The notes below the pieces were generated by a model. That model was given only the letters and a program-made list of their open reading frames with translations, did no database searches and was not told the origin of the DNA. From Armatimonadota bacterium (GTDB lineage: Bacteria; Armatimonadota; Abditibacteriia; CG2-30-59-28), in contig JACQGJ010000271.1 in NCBI GenBank assembly GCA_016199605.1, forward strand, positions 1 to 17,955: 17,955 nt of DNA, given 5' to 3'. The position numbers and the translations under genes were made by a program. Of the stretch, positions 15,511-17,955 are shown piece after piece (the stretch's first letter is position 1; each line of letters starts with the position of its first letter).

Positions 15511-15538
15511 GGGCGGAGTAGATGTCAGGAGTGAGGCA
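15511..15538 (+). repeat. Right copy of 28-bp imperfect direct repeat
   Basis: GGGCGGAGTAGATGT then CAGGAGTGAGGCA matches 7871-7898 with four transitions in 28 positions. It interrupts the truncated ORF at 15431 and lies 14 bp before the tandem palindromes upstream of the ATPase gene. Recombination between the two copies would remove everything from the end of the 814-aa glycosidase gene to this point and restore one continuous operon. Confidence 0.6.
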
Positions 15539-15551
15539 GATTCGCCCGAGC

Positions 15552-15606
15552 TATGTGCAACCAGATTTGCACATACTGGCACTATATGCAATACTACCTG
15601 CACATG
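15552..15606 (+). promoter_or_regulatory. Two tandem 24-bp palindromes overlapping the ATPase start (operator-like)
   Basis: The first unit is TATGTGCAA (15552-15560), 6 nt, then TTGCACATA (15567-15575), a perfect 9-bp inverted repeat. The second unit, 31 bp further on, is TATATGCAA (15583-15591), 6 nt, then CTGCACATG (15598-15606), which matches at 6 of 9 pairs and includes the proposed ATG start codon. The 31-bp period is close to three helical turns, putting both units on the same face of DNA. This is the layout of a cooperative repressor site. The downstream ATPase has a helix-turn-helix-like segment and could be its own regulator, but that is inference. Confidence 0.65.
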
Positions 15607-16752
15607 ATACGAAGAGAGTTCTGGATTAGAAGGATTGAGGAACTGTGGGAACAGCGCTCAGTGCTGTGGCTGCAAGGGGTTCGTCGCGTCGGGAAAACGA
15701 CACTGTGCCGCAGCCTGGAGGACGTCGAGTACTTCGACTGCGAGCTTCCACGAATTCGTCGGCAGATGGAGGACCCCGAAGCTACTCTTGCGGGTTTGAA
15801 AGGGAAACGAGTTGTTCTCGACGAGGTCCATCGGTTGCGCAACCCTTCCGAGGTGCTGAAAATTGCGGCTGACTACTTCCCGACAACGAAGGTTCTTGCC
15901 ACTGGATCCTCAACCCTCCAGACCTCCACGAAGTTCAGAGATACTCTGACCGGCCGGAAGTTCGAGCTTTGGCTGACTCCGTTGATGAGTGCGGACCTCG
16001 TAGATTTTGGCAATCAGGATTTGCAGCATCGCCTGCTGCACGGAGGTCTCCCCCCGTTCTTTCTCAGCGAAGACGTGCCAGAGCGCGACTTCCAGGAGTG
16101 GATGGATTCCTATTGGGCGAAGGATATCCAGGAGTTGTTCCGACTTGAAAGGAGGTCGTCTTTCCAGCGTTTCGTCGAGCTTCTCCTTGCGAGCAGCGGT
16201 GGCATGTTCGAGGCGACCCGATATGCGTCGCCCTGCGAAATCAGCCGGTCGACGGTTGCCAACTATCTGAGTGTTCTGGAAGCCACGCGGGTGGTTCATG
16301 TCCTCCGGCCTTTCACGACGCGCAAGTCCACAGAAATCGTCTCAGCGCCGAAGGTCTACGCCTTTGACACTGGCTTTGTTTGCCACGGCAAGGATTGGCT
16401 CCAATTGCGCTCACAGGACTTTGGTTATCTTTGGGAACACTACGTCCTGAACGAACTCCAAAGCCACGGGTACGCGCGTGACCTCCACTACTGGAGGGAT
16501 ACTCGGGGTCATGAAGTTGACTTCGTTCTTGTGCGGCGCGGACAGTCGCCGATCGCCATCGAGTGCAAGTGGTCCGCTTGGAACCTCGAGTGGCGTAATC
16601 TCCGGTCTTTCCGTCAGAGGTATCCCGACGGTGAGAACTGGCTGGTTGCAGCGGATGTGGATCGCCCGTTCCGTCGCCTCGAGGGTGACTTGGATGTGGA
16701 ATTCATGGGGCTGTCCGAGATGACACGACGACTCGAAAGGAAGGAAGCATGA
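15604..16752 (+). CDS. AAA-family ATPase with DUF4143 C-terminal domain
   Basis: A 382-aa soluble ATPase of the AAA_14/DUF4143 type. Walker A is GVRRVGKTT (25-33), Walker B VVLDEVH (70-76) and the sensor-like ATGSS begins at 99. A winged-helix-like segment (about 203-233, ISRSTVANYLSVLEATRVV) follows. The C-terminal GHEVDFVLV...IECKWS (D306, E320, K322) has the spacing of a PD-(D/E)xK nuclease fold. The family is very widespread, patchily distributed and poorly understood. ATG 15604 is chosen as start because MIRREFWIRRIEEL is typical; the frame is open to ATG 15553, but that extension is entirely palindromic DNA. Neither start has a Shine-Dalgarno. Its TGA overlaps the ATG of the next gene. 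Codon use resembles the flanking genes rather than the block. Confidence 0.9.
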   Translation: MIRREFWIRRIEELWEQRSVLWLQGVRRVGKTTLCRSLEDVEYFDCELPRIRRQMEDPEATLAGLKGKRVVLDEVHRLRNPSEVLKIAADYFPTTKVLATGSSTLQTSTKFRDTLTGRKFELWLTPLMSADLVDFGNQDLQHRLLHGGLPPFFLSEDVPERDFQEWMDSYWAKDIQELFRLERRSSFQRFVELLLASSGGMFEATRYASPCEISRSTVANYLSVLEATRVVHVLRPFTTRKSTEIVSAPKVYAFDTGFVCHGKDWLQLRSQDFGYLWEHYVLNELQSHGYARDLHYWRDTRGHEVDFVLVRRGQSPIAIECKWSAWNLEWRNLRSFRQRYPDGENWLVAADVDRPFRRLEGDLDVEFMGLSEMTRRLERKEA

Positions 16753-17955
16753 CCCGGTCCCTGGCTAGGGTATGGGTGCTGATACTACTGTCCGCTCCTT
16801 CATTGATCTCGTTCGCCTCCGTCTCCCTCACCCCCGAACCCACCGGGCGCGCGGTGGTCATTGAGAACGAGACCCTCAAGCTCGTCCTCGATCCCGACCG
16901 CGGTGGCGCGGTGGTCAGTTTCATCCACAGGGCGAGCAACCGCGACATCGTCCCCCGCGACAAGAAGCACATGGGGCTATTCATGGATCATCTCTGGGGA
17001 CAGGGGTGGCCGGGGGAGTTGCTGGAAATACCCTATGAGGCGCAAGTCGTGAAAGGAGGAGCGGACGAGGCGGTCGTGAAGGTCTGGCGATCTGTTGCGG
17101 GTAACTGGCAAGGGTTGGATCAGAAGATCATACGAGGGCTTGTGGTTGAGAAGACGTTCACTGTGAAAGCCGGAGTCGACGCGGTATTCTGTCACATCGC
17201 TGTGAAGAATCCACAGCCGGAAGGCCGCTTGCCAGCTTACTGGACGCAGCATGTTTTCTTCGCCGGTGGCGACTACGACGCGACCGGGGACCTTTTCTTT
17301 CGCCCAAGTTCCCGTGGGGTGCGGGTGAGTTACCAGGGCAGCAAGCAGGAGGACTTCCTGCGGGACCCGGTCGCGGGATGGAGCGCTGCGGTTGACCGGA
17401 AGAAAGGCCAGGGCGTTGTCTTCCTGCTGAATTACAACGACCTCGACATGCTTTACAACTGTGGTGGCAACCTGACCCTCGAGTGGATGTTCGACAAGAT
17501 TCCCGTTCCCGCCGGGCGGGAGTGGACGACTGATGAAGTGCTGATTCCTACGGAGGGCCTCACCGACTTCGCCCATGCGTCGCCTAACCTCATCGCCGGT
17601 TTACAGGCTACACGATCTGGGAACGAGCTAACCGTCCGTCATTTCCTGCGCGGCGCTCTGGACAAGCTCGAGAACGTGGTCGTGTCCCTCGAAGTAGTCG
17701 GCACTGCTGACAGAAAGAAGGTGTCTTCACCGCCTCTGCCCCTTGGTCAGTTGTCAACCGAAGTGAGGGTGGTCAAGCAGATCCTGTCCGTCCCTTCCGC
17801 AGATCCGCTGATGTTAACAGTGATGGCAAAGGGGGAGCGCGCAGGCAAGCCCTTCGAGGAGCGCTACCCCGTGTTCTTTCCCGGCAGCTATGGGTATGGA
17901 GACAACGTGCAGCAGGACATGACGACTCCGCTCATCAGATCGACCCGTCCACAGA
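16749..17955 (+). CDS. Exported galactose-mutarotase-like fold protein, 5' part (continues past window)
   Basis: The frame is open from ATG 16749 to the end of the window, giving 402 residues without a stop. The ATG overlaps the preceding TGA (ATGA) and follows AAGGAAGG inside the ATPase gene, so translation is coupled. It starts MTRSLARVWVLILLSAPSL, a signal peptide with cleavage near residue 24. VVIENETLKLVLDPDRGGAV followed by VSFIHRASNRDIV (about 36-70) is the typical opening strand pattern of aldose-1-epimerase/mutarotase-like beta-sandwich domains, which also occur as accessory domains of glycosidases. WTQHVFFAGGDYD and LLNYNDLDMLYNCGGN continue the sandwich. From about 275 a beta-rich second domain begins. 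Catalytic function cannot be judged without the missing C-terminus. Confidence 0.75.
   Translation, partial: MTRSLARVWVLILLSAPSLISFASVSLTPEPTGRAVVIENETLKLVLDPDRGGAVVSFIHRASNRDIVPRDKKHMGLFMDHLWGQGWPGELLEIPYEAQVVKGGADEAVVKVWRSVAGNWQGLDQKIIRGLVVEKTFTVKAGVDAVFCHIAVKNPQPEGRLPAYWTQHVFFAGGDYDATGDLFFRPSSRGVRVSYQGSKQEDFLRDPVAGWSAAVDRKKGQGVVFLLNYNDLDMLYNCGGNLTLEWMFDKIPVPAGREWTTDEVLIPTEGLTDFAHASPNLIAGLQATRSGNELTVRHFLRGALDKLENVVVSLEVVGTADRKKVSSPPLPLGQLSTEVRVVKQILSVPSADPLMLTVMAKGERAGKPFEERYPVFFPGSYGYGDNVQQDMTTPLIRSTRPQ

Larger units (their letters stand above)
15431..15607 (+). pseudogene. Truncated ORF with good ribosome binding site at the right edge of the block
   Basis: ATG 15431 follows GGAGG (15421-15425) at ideal spacing and opens a 58-residue frame starting MATFLSLISICPGNLEPPAS. 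The C-terminal half runs through the right copy of the direct repeat (GGVDVRSEA) and then through the palindromic operator, where it is cysteine- and threonine-rich and not protein-like. The strong ribosome binding site matches the style of the genes in the block, so this looks like the first codons of a fourth block gene cut off at the repeat. No family is recognised. Confidence 0.4.

Noticed and set aside
15553..15603. Upstream ATG start for the ATPase
   Set aside because: The added 17 residues derive wholly from the tandem palindromes and are cysteine- and tyrosine-rich; family members begin at the MIRREF-like position.
1..17955. CRISPR array, rRNA, tRNA or phage and transposase genes
   Set aside because: I saw no regularly spaced repeats, no conserved rRNA or tRNA segments and no transposase, integrase or phage structural motifs in any frame.

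Overview
This window is about 18 kb of moderately GC-rich bacterial DNA. Every convincing gene is on the + strand. Most of the coding content is for secreted or glycan-directed proteins: a PIG-L deacetylase, an exported lectin-like protein, a URO-D family protein, a Gfo/Idh/MocA dehydrogenase, two very large secreted proteins with TIM-barrel-like glycosidase cores, a CBM9-like plus Asp-box beta-propeller protein, an FGE-like protein and a mutarotase-like protein. This family mix is typical of polysaccharide-degrading uncultured bacteria such as Planctomycetota, Verrucomicrobiota, Lentisphaerota or Armatimonadota. That placement is inferred from gene content only; no rRNA or tRNA gene is visible. 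The start-codon calls include TTG, and several neighbouring genes overlap by 4 nt.

Layout. (1) 1-342: the end of a DUF302 gene cut by the window edge. (2) 358-4237: a tight run of PIG-L deacetylase, exported carbohydrate-binding/GATase-like protein, and URO-D family protein with a methyltransferase-type zinc triad. (3) 4238-4357: a 120 bp gap with short repeats. (4) 4358-7881: Gfo/Idh/MocA oxidoreductase, then a secreted 814-aa protein with a CBM-like N-terminus and a barrel-type glycosidase core. (5) 7882-15552: a block that looks different from its surroundings. It opens with an untranslated leader holding a strong terminator hairpin right against a ribosome binding site. It then encodes a CBM9-like/Asp-box propeller protein (718 aa), a zone of gene debris with a cloverleaf-like palindromic repeat, a 1149-aa DUF6259-like secreted protein, a formylglycine-generating-enzyme-like protein lacking the usual cysteines, and a truncated ORF. 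(6) 15552-17955: a tandem palindromic operator-like site, an AAA/DUF4143 ATPase, and a translationally coupled exported mutarotase-like gene that runs off the window.

The main structural observation is that block 5 is bracketed by an imperfect 28-bp direct repeat (7871-7898 and 15511-15538; 24 of 28 identical, all four differences transitions). Inside it the genes use more ATA codons and have much stronger Shine-Dalgarno sequences than the genes outside. It therefore reads as a glycan-utilisation cassette inserted into an older glycan locus, or alternatively as an assembly join. The most novel-looking small signals are the tandem palindromes overlapping the ATPase start and the attenuator-like leader at 8127-8163.

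Functionally, the exported proteins would bind and cleave an external complex glycan (CBM-like, barrel and propeller proteins). The PIG-L enzyme would remove N-acetyl groups. The cytoplasmic Gfo/Idh/MocA enzyme would oxidise or epimerise the released sugar, and the URO-D family protein may do methyl or one-carbon chemistry. No substrate can be assigned from sequence alone.
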